A stretch of DNA of 64,000 nt from Zygnema cylindricum (Eukaryota > Streptophyta > Zygnematophyceae > Zygnematales > Zygnemataceae): NCBI GenBank assembly GCA_037447655.1, contig JBBHKE010001012.1:263295-327294 (forward strand), written 5' to 3'. The translations under genes and the position numbers were made by a program. Within the stretch, counting starts at the first letter, position 1. Every line of letters starts with the position of its first letter. Below are positions 52,936 through 62,999 of this stretch, piece after piece. The notes below the pieces were generated by a model. That model was given only the letters and a program-made list of their open reading frames with translations. It did no database searches and was not told where the DNA came from.

Positions 52936-54098
52936 TGGTGATGCCTCCACCGCCTCCTCGTTCCTTCCCTCCTCCCTCTCATTCATTACCATCCCCACCT
53001 CGTCCCTCCTATATTCCCTCTCCTCCATCAAAATATCCACCTCCTCGTCCACCACCTCTTCGTCGCCCCCCTCCTCCCTCACCTCCTTCATTATCCCCCC
53101 CTCATCGCCTCCCTCCTCGTCGCCCCCCTCCTCTCTCACCTCCTTCAAAATCCCCCCCTCCACGTCACCCCCCTCCTCCCTCACCTCCTTCAAAATTCCC
53201 CCCTCCACGTCGCCTCCCTCCTCGTCACCCCCCTCCTCCCTCACCTCCTTCAAAATCTCCCCCTCCTCGTCACCCCCCTCCTCGCTCACCTCCTTTAAAA
53301 TCCCCTCCTCGTCTCCCGCCTCCACCATCACCTCGTTCAAAATCTCCCCCTCCTCGTCGCCCCCCTCCTCCCTCACCTCCTTCCAAATCCCCTCCTCGTC
53401 GCCCCCTTCCACCCTCACCTAGTTCAAACTCTCCCCCTCCTCGTCGCACCCCTCCTCGCTCACCTCCTTTAAAATCCCCTCCTCGTCTCCCCCCTCCACC
53501 CTCACCTCGTTCAAAATCTCCCCCTCCTCGTCGCCCCCCTCCTCGTCGCCCCCCTCCTCGCTCACCTCCTTCCAAATCCCCTCCTCGTCTCCCCTCTCCA
53601 CCCTCACCTCGTTCAAACTCTCCCCCTCCTCGTCGCCCCCCGCCTCGCTCACCTCCTTTAAAATCCCCTCCTCGTCGCCCCTCTCCACCCTCACCTCGTT
53701 CAAACTCTCCCCCTCCTCGTCGCTCCCCTCCTCGCTCACCTCCTATAAAATCCCCTCCTCGTCGCCCCCCGCCTCGCTCACCTCCTTTAAAATCCCCTCC
53801 TCGTCTCCCCCCTCCACCCTCACCTCGTTCAAAATCTCCCCCTCCTCGTCGCCTCCCTCCTCCCTCACCTCTTTCCAAATCCCCTCCTCGTCGCCCCTCT
53901 CCACCCTCACCTCGTTCAAAATCTCCCCCTCCTCGTCGCCCCCCTCCTCGCTCACCTACTTTAAAATCCCCTCCTCGTCTCCCCTCTCCACCCTCACCTC
54001 GTTCAAAATCTCCCCCTCCTCGTCGCACCCCTCCTCGCTCACCTCCTTCAAAATCCCGCCCTCCTCTTCGCCCCACTCCCTCACCTCCCTCAAAATAA
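52936..54098 (+). CDS. Pro-rich, extensin-like domain; candidate last exon of the LRR gene
   Basis: Open to TAA at 54096-54098. The 387 codons are almost only Pro, Ser, Arg, Lys and His in repeats such as SPPSKSPPPRRPPPPSPP. Ser-(Pro)2-3 blocks with interspersed Lys/Arg are the hallmark of basic extensins and other hydroxyproline-rich wall proteins. The acceptor TTTTGTAG ends at 52935, with a good pyrimidine tract. It leaves two bases, TG, which complete the single base left by a donor at 50320, so LRR-EGF-extensin splicing is in frame. An ATG at 52896 would also open the frame but gives no signal peptide. DNA repeats of about 45-90 bp imply expansion by unequal exchange. Further exons (membrane span, kinase) may lie beyond but were not found. 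Confidence 0.5.
53080..54085. repeat. pyrimidine-rich tandem repeat encoding the Pro-rich domain
   Basis: CCTCCTCGTCGCCCCCCTCC and TCACCTCCTTCAAAATCCCC type units alternate for about 1 kb. The minus strand is free of stops too (up to 268 codons, Gly/Glu/Arg-rich), which follows from the CCN periodicity. Confidence 0.85.
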
Positions 54099-55261
54099 CT
54101 GTCGCCTTTTGTCCCCGTTCCCTATTGAGGAAGTAAAATGTTGAACGTGAAGGAAATTGAAATTATCGTTGCTGTAACAAATATCCGTTGGAGAACACAA
54201 ATGGAGGTGATGATAGTTTAAGCATAAATATAAGTATAAGAATTTTGGAACACCGATTATGTGGAAGATAAATTAGCCAGTTGTAGGTATGGCTTTTAAC
54301 TTGATTGCTAATACTGCTTCAGGTTAGTCAAGTATCCGTGTCCGACAATTTCTTTTGTTGAGTGTGAAACGTTTTGCTTTCTCTTTTGTGTTGTTTTCTT
54401 ATCGTGTGTACACCAATTGCAATAGTATTTTCTATTAAAACTGATCTAGTAGTGTTTATGACCAATACCTTAAAAAGGATATATTCTCCGATTTACATAA
54501 CTTCAAATGGACCAAGGCTTAACTTGAAGGATGTTTGTAATGGCATGGATTGAACGTTTTTAGTCTTCATTTGATTAGACCCTGCATTTTATTATAATGC
54601 GTTATACATATGCCTTAAAGCAGCGATGATGATCAAACATCAAAGTCCTTAAATACAATGGTCAAAATTGCACTATTTGGCCTTTTATTATGCACATTTT
54701 GTGATTAAATATGCCATTCTGATAATTCATAATAAGCTATCGCAAAAATTCCTTGTTTAATACTGTCGCGGAAATTTCTTGATTAATACTGTCGTCGAAA
54801 TAGAAAAATGAGGCATTGGGATATGGTCCGGAGAAAAAAAATAAAGCGTTCGATATTTTGTTGTTATTGGACACTGCACGAGTTTTGAAGGATATAATGT
54901 GGGCGTGAAGGATTTTTCAGGGATTTTCTTTCTACAACTTATTTCAGGTTTTTTTTTGGGGTTATCCGTGGCTTTTAAGGGTTGTTTAAGGTTTGTCATA
55001 ATTTTTTTTTAGCCAATTTCACTTTGTTGGTGGATTTATAGTTTTTCAGGGTTTTAAGTAAAGAGGGTTATGTCAAGGTCTTCATGGTTTTTGAAGGATT
55101 TTTAGGGTTTTACTTTTTGTAATTTTCACCTTAATTGCGGAAATAGGCGAACCAACTGCGATTGGTCTCCTCTTCTAGAATATTTAGTGCATTTGTATTT
55201 TTATTTAATTTCATATATTAAATGATAATTTTTTTCTTTATTATTTATATTTTTCTAGCTT
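54099..55261. other. gene-free stretch with AGGGTTTT-like words
   Basis: No gene recognised. 54890-55110 has many loosely spaced AGGGTTT/AGGATTTTT words, reminiscent of the plant telomere unit TTTAGGG but too irregular to call. Confidence 0.4.
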
Positions 55262-56150
55262 CCAATCTGATCGGTAAGTAGTTAGACTAAAATCTTGACT
55301 GCAAAAAACCTTTAAGTGGGAAACATCCGGTTTTCGCCAGTCCATCTCTTATAGGGTGTTTTCCCTTTACTTGTCGAGGTAAGAACTATATTCTTGAGGT
55401 AATTTGCACAGTTCATAGCCTCAGCCAATAATTTCTTTCCTATCTTCTTATTAGACAACATACTCCTAAAAGTGTCACTTAAAGTTTTGTTCAACCTCTC
55501 GGCGACACCTTTTTGTTCTGGGTTTTCTATAACTGTTTTCTGATGTTGAACTCCATCTCTCAAGAAATCCTCAAATTGGTTGGAGATATACTCTCCACCA
55601 TTATCACTCCTTACTCTCTTGATTGGGAACGCATGGAGTTTCTCACTCCATGCCTTATACACCTCTGAATATTATGGCGCTTCAGACTTAGACTTAAGGA
55701 AGTATATTCTTGAATATCGTGACCAGTCATCAGTGATGGTCATCATAAATCGTTTACCTGCAAATGAAGGGATCTTTTCTGGTCCTACGATATCATTATG
55801 AACTAAGTCCATAACCTTTTCTCTCTTATAGTGGTTATTTTTGGGAAACGTAGTTTTTGTGTCTTACCTTGAGCACACCCACTGCAGTCATTTAAAGTTT
55901 CATTCTCTCCAAATTGAATTCCCTCCACTACTCCCAATTTTTTCATTTCCTTAGCTTATCTAAGTGCACATGTCCCAGCCTCTTGTGCCATAGCATTATA
56001 TCATGAACACCAACATTATAAAGGTTCTTCTTTTCATTGCTCAAAGTCAGCCTAAACATTCCTTGGCTATCCATTTCAGCTATGAAGTAAACTTTCTTCT
56101 CAAAGCTAGCAGTAAAATTCTCTTTCTACTGGGAGTCTCAAAACCCTTAT
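55262..56150 (-). pseudogene. isolated copia protease-integrase fragment
   Basis: Minus strand, 5' to 3': KKVYFIAEMDSQGMFRLTLS (about 56090-56030), LWHKRLGHVHLDKLRK (zinc-binding His residues), broken core, then at 55662-55312 IKRVRSDNGGEYISNQFEDF, QKGVAERLNKTLSDTFRSM and EAMNCANYLKNIVLTS. It most resembles M1 (15440-18366). No LTR borders it; both flanks are AGGGTTTT-rich DNA, so it is a captured or deletion-trimmed piece. Confidence 0.75.
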
Positions 56151-56204
56151 AATCTAACATAGGGTTTTAGGGTATTTTAGGGATTTATAGGGTTTATTTT
56201 GTTT

Positions 56205-58870
56205 TCACTTTTTATTTTCCAAAAATTTGGTTATAAAACTTCAAGTGACTTGATGGAGGTAAATACAAAAATGTTTATTCGTAGTAATTAAAAAATTATA
56301 TTAACAAATAACACTTAATACTAAATAAAATAATACATAGTAAATAATGAGTTAAATAACACCGTCTATAATTAAAAATATTAATAAAAATTATTTAATG
56401 CTAAAAATTATCGCAAACATTTAGTTGTTTTTTAGTTTTTTATTTATGTAAAGCTTTGGTATATTTTTTTTGTTTTAAGTTGTTAAAATTTAGTTATAGA
56501 AATTAAAGTAGACTCACAAAGAAAGGACGGTGAGAGGGGAGGACTAAGGATAAAGAGGGCAAAAAAGTCTAAAATTACAAAAAACAAAGAGGAAAGGCCA
56601 AAAAAAAGAAATGGCCAAGAAAAGAAAAAAGTGGCAAGCATAAGAGGCAAATAAGGAACAAATTTAGAAGTTTGCTGTAAAAATTTTGTCAAAATTGACG
56701 TTGGTTTGTACATTTTAGACAAAATATTTTACAGTGAAAAACAAATAGGAGAAGAAACAAGAAACTGTGTACACGGGTTCGAGACAGAGCCATCAGATAA
56801 AAGTAAACTAGGTATAGGCAATCAATAAAGAAAAAAAAAATTATATTTCTCGCGGGAAAATCTTTCTACGATACAAAAAGTATGTACAAAAAATTCCAAA
56901 ACGCTAAACGCATAACTAGAATTAAGACTTAGCAAATAAAACTAGAAATCAATAAATGTCAATTTAGACATAGGTTTCAATAGGAATTCCAATAAGGGAA
57001 AAGGGGTTTGGGGAGGAGGGGAGAGGGGGATGGTGGAGGGATTCTGATTGAAAATGATTAATATTCAAAAACCTTGCAGTAAACAAATATGTACCTTCCT
57101 TTCTATATTTTTATCGGTTTTCAATACTCTTGTTTATGTAATGAAAACAGGAAGCAAAAAAGTGTGATAAAAGCCGTAGGGTGTGGAAATATTGCAATTT
57201 GCAGCTGTTTTTTTTTTCTACGTAGTTTTTTTGTTGTTTATGTTTTGTTTTACTCATTTGACATAAAAAGAGAGGTCTTGAAAGGCCGATACAAGGAAAA
57301 AGAAAAACGTAGGAGTGGTTGAAAAATAGGGAGAAAGCCAAAAAAACAAAGTATAAGTAAAAAGAAGAAAATCAAGGGAACCAAAAAGAAAAGGTTTGTC
57401 GTTTAGCTTTTGTCTACATTTCCAGTTAGGATAAAGAGTCTTTTAAAAAGTTATATACTCAATTGGAGAATGGAGACACTGGTAAGATTGTTCAAACTAA
57501 TTGTAGGTGAAACCAACCTAGGCAGAGTTAATAACAGTAAATATATATACATATGTATATTTGTTGTTTTTGAGAGGAGTCATTTACACTACCAAAGGTT
57601 TGAACAAAACACTAAGAAAGTGCACAATGCTAGATATTCTAGACTTACAATTTAGCGTGTCAAGATAGCCATTAATTCAAACATAAGCGTGAACTACATT
57701 TCAAAAAGCCCCCCTGAGTGAAGCATGGCTAGTCATAAAGACCGACGTTAGAAGTATGTTTTTAAGAAAATGGTCGAGGGATAGGCTTCGTGAAAAAACT
57801 AGCATGTTGGGAATCCGTGGCACAACGAGAGAAAAAACCAATGTGGTATATAGTTTTGTCATGAGAGAAATGGAATTGAATATCCGGTGAATATGTTGAA
57901 CTAGATTTTCCATGAGAGCTAAAGCACCTTGAGAAAGAGCAAAATATAAGTAAGAAAAGATAGAGGAAAAGTGAGATTGGTGAGAAGTCGACGGCACCCA
58001 ATGGCTTTTCTTTCGGCGGGAGGTGCCGGCCATATACTTTTCTTCGATGGAGGAGAGAGCTACCGTCTCTTTAATTTTTGGAACATCATGAGACATGCAC
58101 TCCACAAAGATTAAAACACACACTCAAAATAAACGAATGCTCATCTCCGCTTCGCGAAAACTGAAAGTTGAGTTTACGATGGATAATGTAGGAGAAGAGG
58201 AACTTGTTTGAGGAATGAAAAAGTGAGATGAAGCTGCTTAGTGTCGATATGCGTTTGGCAGCTTGAGATGAGTAGAAAAAACACAATGGGAAAACTGAGA
58301 AAAGATATACATGACAATACTAACCTTTGGCCTCGATTTTGGTATGGCATATGTCAATTTCCAAACAGTAGAGCAATAATTGGGACAGACATCTCCTTAG
58401 GAGTATGGTATTGAGTTTAAATATTTAAACTAGGACCATCTAGAATTAAATCGTTGACATAGGTACTAATGATTACAAGGTTGTCGTGGACCTCGAACGT
58501 AGTGACTAGATTTGCACCAATTTCCATAAATTCTCCTTTGAGCAAAGAGCCTTAAGTTTTGTGCCACGCGAAAGGTGCGTCTTTGAGGCGTGCCTTTGTG
58601 CCTTGGCGCACAAAGGATTCTTTACTAATCATTCCGTAGCCAAGAGTTGGCTCCATATAAATGTCTTCGTTAAGACTACCATGGAGAAAATTTGTTTTGA
58701 CATCAATCTCTTGTTAATCGAAAACATCATTAGGCAAAAGTGACAAAATGGAACGAATAAATTAAAATATGGCATTCGATTTTTAGATTGAAGACCCGTT
58801 TCGAGCAAATGGCGCAAAAATTTGGTTGTATAATACAAAGCATCTTGGCTTTATTGGCCATAAATACCAT
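56205..58870 (+). repeat. segmental duplication, copy B
   Basis: Partner of 45095-47915. It includes the RT/RNase H half of the antisense copia relic (minus-strand fragments at 58123-57701: KETVALSSIEEKYMAGTSRR, then RHLEKNIL-type frames). It lacks the neighbouring LRR exon in its original orientation; the exon is found inverted just downstream. Confidence 0.8.
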
Positions 58871-59059
58871 CAAAAATACGAAAGAATTCCAAAAGGCATG
58901 AAAAAATATGACAAATTTTATTTTTTTTGCAAATAAAAAAAAATAAAAAAGTTTTGCTTTTGACAACTTTTCATGCATTGAACCGTTATTTGCACCAAAC
59001 CATTTTCCTCTACAACTCCCTTTTGAAAGGTTACACGACCGTAGTGTCTCAAGTCTTAC

Positions 59060-59131
59060 AAATTTTTGAGTGTATACAGTTCACCAATATTCCATGGAAT
59101 GCTTCCACTCAAGCGGTTGTTTTGTAGAGAC
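59060..59131 (-). pseudogene. orphan LRR exon on the minus strand (72 nt)
   Basis: Minus strand: acceptor ATGTCACAG, then codons for SLQNNRLSGSIPWNIGELYT and LKN, then donor GTAAGACTT. Exactly 72 nt, phase 2, open. Its surroundings (58890-59190) are the reverse complement of 44830-45095, so it is an inverted copy of LRR exon 6 with its intron flanks. No companion exons are visible up to 59264. It could belong to a second minus-strand gene starting beyond this window, but a stranded duplicate is more likely. Confidence 0.65.
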
Positions 59132-59264
59132 CTGTGACATCTGAAAGCGAGAAGACCAATCATAAAAGAAACATAAAAGAATAAATATTGAGGGAATAAA
59201 AACAATATTGATTTATAATTTCCCAAGAAAAGTACCATGCTGTTGAAAGAAAACAAGCCAATCA

Positions 59265-59750
59265 ATGTTTACACAACAAAGAAAGTGTTCCTCCAAAATT
59301 CAATGTATTAAATACAACCACAGTACAAATCTCCTTTAGCTGCTGATTTTTTCTACACCTCTATAATAATCTACCCTTCCAAAAAGATAGTTAAACCACT
59401 AAGTCCCAACAAGTATGTATACGTACACATCTAAAACGTGTAAGAGTAAACGCGACGAAATATACAACTGACAACTGCGAACCGGCGCGAACTACACGGT
59501 ACGACTAGAAAAGTCAACCGTGAACCAACTTGAGCTACACGGTACGACTAGACTTTACGTGAACCAAAATGACCAAATAATTTCCACGTCACTTGTACGG
59601 TACTACCAGAACTTAAGCGAAACGAAACAAACATATAATTTCTACGTCACTTCACATATCTAGCCACGAAACTACTTCGTCACTGGTCGTCGCTACTTAG
59701 CTACGAGAATGTCTCGTCGCTAAATGAGTTCTCAATACTTAATCCTAACA
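59265..59750 (-). repeat. 3' LTR of M4 (far end approximate)
   Basis: Starts at 59750 on the minus strand next to the polypurine tract. Contains a repeated GAACTACACGGTACGACTAGA / GAGCTACACGGTACGACTAGA word (59487-59555). The end at about 59265 (TGTTTACACAACA) is a guess from the TG/CA rule. Confidence 0.5.
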
Positions 59751-59784
59751 TTCCCCCTCTTACTGAGACAATCAAAGCCTCTTT

Positions 59785-60600
59785 TTACTCCATGCCTACT
59801 AACTTCTTTCCCATTTCATATACTTCCTTCAATGATGCTTTGATTAACATATCAACAACTTGCACTTTTGTAGGTACAAACACAAATTCCACTTTTTTTT
59901 CATAAACTAAATCTCGAACAATATGCCATTGAATTTTAATATGCTTTGTGCGATTATGAAAAATAAGATTTTTATTAAATGCAACGGAAGACATGTTATC
60001 ACTTAATATTTGCATGCATTCTTCTTTCACTCCAACCTCCAATATAAATTCCTTAATCCACACGACATTCTTCGCAGCATGACATGCGGCCATATAGTTC
60101 AACTCCCTAGATGTGAGTGCCACAGTGGGTTGCAACGGAGAATTCCACGAAATGGCTCCTCCTCCAAGTAAAACCACACACTGAAGTAGACCTTCCTCTA
60201 TCATGGTCCCCTTTATTGTCGGCATCACCATAGCTATAAGTGCTCAAGCTCTCATTTTTCATATAAACAATTTCAAAACTAAGGGTTCCACACACATGTC
60301 TAAAGATTCTTTTCACTGCCTCCCAATATACCCTTTTCGAATTACTACAATACTGACTAACCACACTCTATGTGGCACTAAGATCACACCCTAACGTAGA
60401 CCTTCTTGTATCATGGCCCCCTGCATAGTCAGCATCACAATATCCAAACAGCTCAAGCTTTCATTTTTCCTATAAAAAATTTCAAGAGTAGGGGTTCCAA
60501 CCACATATTTAAAGATTATTTCACTGCCTCCCAATGTACCTTTTTCGGATGACTATAATACTGACTAACCACACTGATTATGGCACTAATGTCTAGCTTT
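59785..60600 (-). pseudogene. RNase H of M4 with a roughly 200-bp internal tandem duplication
   Basis: The open stretch 60231-59785 encodes ISWNSPLQPTVALTSRELNY with the catalytic Glu, MQILSDNMSSVAFNKN with the catalytic Asp, and NRTKHIKIQWHIVRDLVYEK. Upstream, 60364-60107 encodes VSQYCSNSKRVYWEAVKRIF and a SYGDAD-type motif. The segment 60396-60597 repeats 60188-60395 (SQYYSHPKKVHWEAVK), so the start of the domain is present twice and frames are broken. Confidence 0.7.
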
Positions 60601-60601
60601 G

Positions 60602-61863
60602 TTGCGACATTCAAATACATGAAGCTTCCGACACCCTCGCTCTACAAAGCTTCAACCTCGAGACTTTTAACAAAGTTAGAATGCTTATCACGAGGATCAA
60701 AAGGAGTTCCAAGTGGCTTACAATCTAAAAACCCAAATCTTTCTAATAACTCTTTTGCATATTGATATTGGCTTAACTTGATATCCTTAATCCTCCTCTT
60801 CTGAATCTGAATTCCCACAATGTATTGTGCATCCCCTAAGTCTCTAATTCGAAAATATTTTATAAATTCAATTTTAAATTCTCTAAGTAACTCGTAACTG
60901 TGAGAGATGGAAATAAAGTCATCTACGTATACACTAAAGACTATCATGTTCCAACCTTCTCCCCGAGTATACACTCCACAATCTGCAGTAAGCCTTTTAA
61001 ATCCTAAAATTAGTAAAACCTTATGAAGCTTATAGTTCCAAGTTCTCGCTGCCTGCTTTAAACCATACAAATCGTTCTACAACCTCCATACTTTACCATT
61101 ATTTCTAAGAACACACCATTTAAAAAGGCCGTCTCTACATTCATTTGATCGATGTGCATTCTTTTCGCAACCGCTATTGCAATAATTGCACGTAATGAAT
61201 CAAACTTAATTACTTAAGCAAAAGTCTGTGAGTAATCAATCCCTTCTTTATGCTGAAAGCCCTTACATACTAACCGTGCCTTATACTTAAGAATTTCTCT
61301 CGAAGCTCTCGTCTTTGTCTTAAAAATACACTTTGAGTTTATCGCATTTTTACCAGCTGGTAAATCTACTTCTTCGAAAAACCCATTTGATTTTACAAAA
61401 TTAAATTCTTTGATAAACGCTGGTTTCCACATCTTCTCCCATTTGTTTGAGTCTCGAGCCTCTTGATATGATTGAGGATCGGCTTGACCATTTTCTGAAA
61501 ATGACTTTTATAATAGAAAAGATTTCGCCTTTCCTTCTTTAACTTTAGATATTGCCCTCTTGTACTAGTTTGCTTTTTATGTGACTGTCTAGGTGAGAAT
61601 CTTTCTGGTGCCTTCCATTTAGTTGATCTTTTACTTCCTCGTACGTCTTCTACAAATTCCTTATTCGAATCACTGTTCCCAATTTTTTGATAATCCTCAT
61701 TCTCTAGGGGTGTCTCTTTTGATGTCACGTTGTCAGTGCGAGTGGGTGATTCTCTGATGACCTTGTCTCCCTGTGATTTGGTGTTGCTAAGCTTAGGTGT
61801 CGAAAGTTTCTCTAAATGTTTCTCTACAAATCGCACCTTTTTCTTTGTCCCGACCTCCATCAA
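60602..61863 (-). pseudogene. reverse transcriptase and preceding linker of M4
   Basis: Linker 61863-61393 is Lys/Glu/Ser-rich. RT begins with MWKPAFIKEFNFVKSNGFFE (61432) and continues KARLVCKGFQHKEGIDYSQTFA, stop, IDQMNVETAFLNGVF, then the open stretch 61070-60642: MYGLKQAARTWNYKLHKVLL, SVYVDDFISISHSYELL with the intact YVDD box, RDLGDAQYIVGIQIQKRRI, and CKPLGTPFDPRDKH. Stops and frameshifts occur at about 61215 and 61075. Confidence 0.75.
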
Positions 61864-62049
61864 AACTTTTTCCTCTTCCTCCTCCTCTCCAATGAACTTC
61901 TCATAATGACTCTCCTCATAATCTTGAGTCTGTTTGGACTCATTAGCTCATTTCATCATCCATTCCAAATTCTCATTAAACTCCATATTTTTAGACTCTT
62001 TAACCCTTCTAGTAACTAGAATATGAATCCTATTTTGCATTAAGTTCTC

Positions 62050-62850
62050 ACTATATCCCGCAAAATATCCTTCCTATGACCTTGCTGAAAATTTTCCTCC
62101 CGACTTCTTTCTTTTATGTATCCTATACCCATACATTCCCAAATCCTTCAGTGTTTTACCGTAGGTATTTGTCCACTCCAAAGTTTCTCCGTCGTTTTGT
62201 TGCCCAAAGAGGAGTTTATTCTCCTGGTAGTAACATGGTTAGCAACCCTGATTGCTTCTCCCCAAACACGATGTGTGAGTTTCATCTCGTGTAGCATGGA
62301 TCGCACCATCTCTTGCAATGTGCAATTCTTCCTCTCTGCTATTCTATTTGATTGTGGGGAATAAGGAGCCGTGAACTGCTGTTTAATCCCTCTCTCTTTA
62401 CAATATTTAGCGAAAGCAAGAAATTCACCTCAACGGTCCGAGGGTACCGCCTTTACCTGCCACCCACTTTCCCTCTCAGCCATAACCACAAAGGCTTTAA
62501 ATCTTTATATAGTCTTGAAATGTTGTTAGAGCGTGTGAGTTAGCTTTTAAAAGATACAGCCATGTCTTCCGGCTAAAATCATCAACTATCACCATAATGT
62601 ATTTATTTTTTCCAATGGTTTCTAGATATGTGTCCCTACAAAGATCTACATGGACTTGATCTAGAGGGGCATTCGCTTTGAATTGAAGATCTTTCACCAG
62701 ATGAGGCTTCCTTTTATGTTTCCTTTTTGTGCATCCAACACATCCAATGATATTCTCTCCTATCGCCACGTCTAGTCCGTGAACCGCACCAGGACGAATC
62801 ATCTCCTTAATATTACTTATTGAAGTGTGACACATACGATGGTGCCGCAA
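62050..62850 (-). pseudogene. integrase of M4
   Basis: The open stretch 62850-62497 has a zinc finger (HHRMCHTSISNIKEMI, CVGCTKRKHKRKPH) and the first catalytic Asp region (LDQVHVDLCRDTYLE, YIMVIVDDFSRKTWLYLLK). Below, in other frames, come SPQSNRIAERKNCTLQEMVR with the catalytic Glu and AIRVANHVTTR. Frameshifts near 62500 and 62430. Confidence 0.75.
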
Positions 62851-62999
62851 CGTGAGGTCCTTCTTGTTGACCTCTGCCGAATGGAGATGACCTTTGCTGT
62901 CCTATTTTCTAGTTTCCTCCAAATCAACCTACTTTGCATATTTTCAGTCACGATGCCCTCTACAAATGGTCATGTTTTACTATTTTAAATGATTCTACC

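Noticed and set aside
53270-54076. 268-codon Gly/Glu/Arg-rich minus-strand frame
   Set aside because: Shadow of the CCN-periodic Pro-rich coding repeat; no start context or splice signals.
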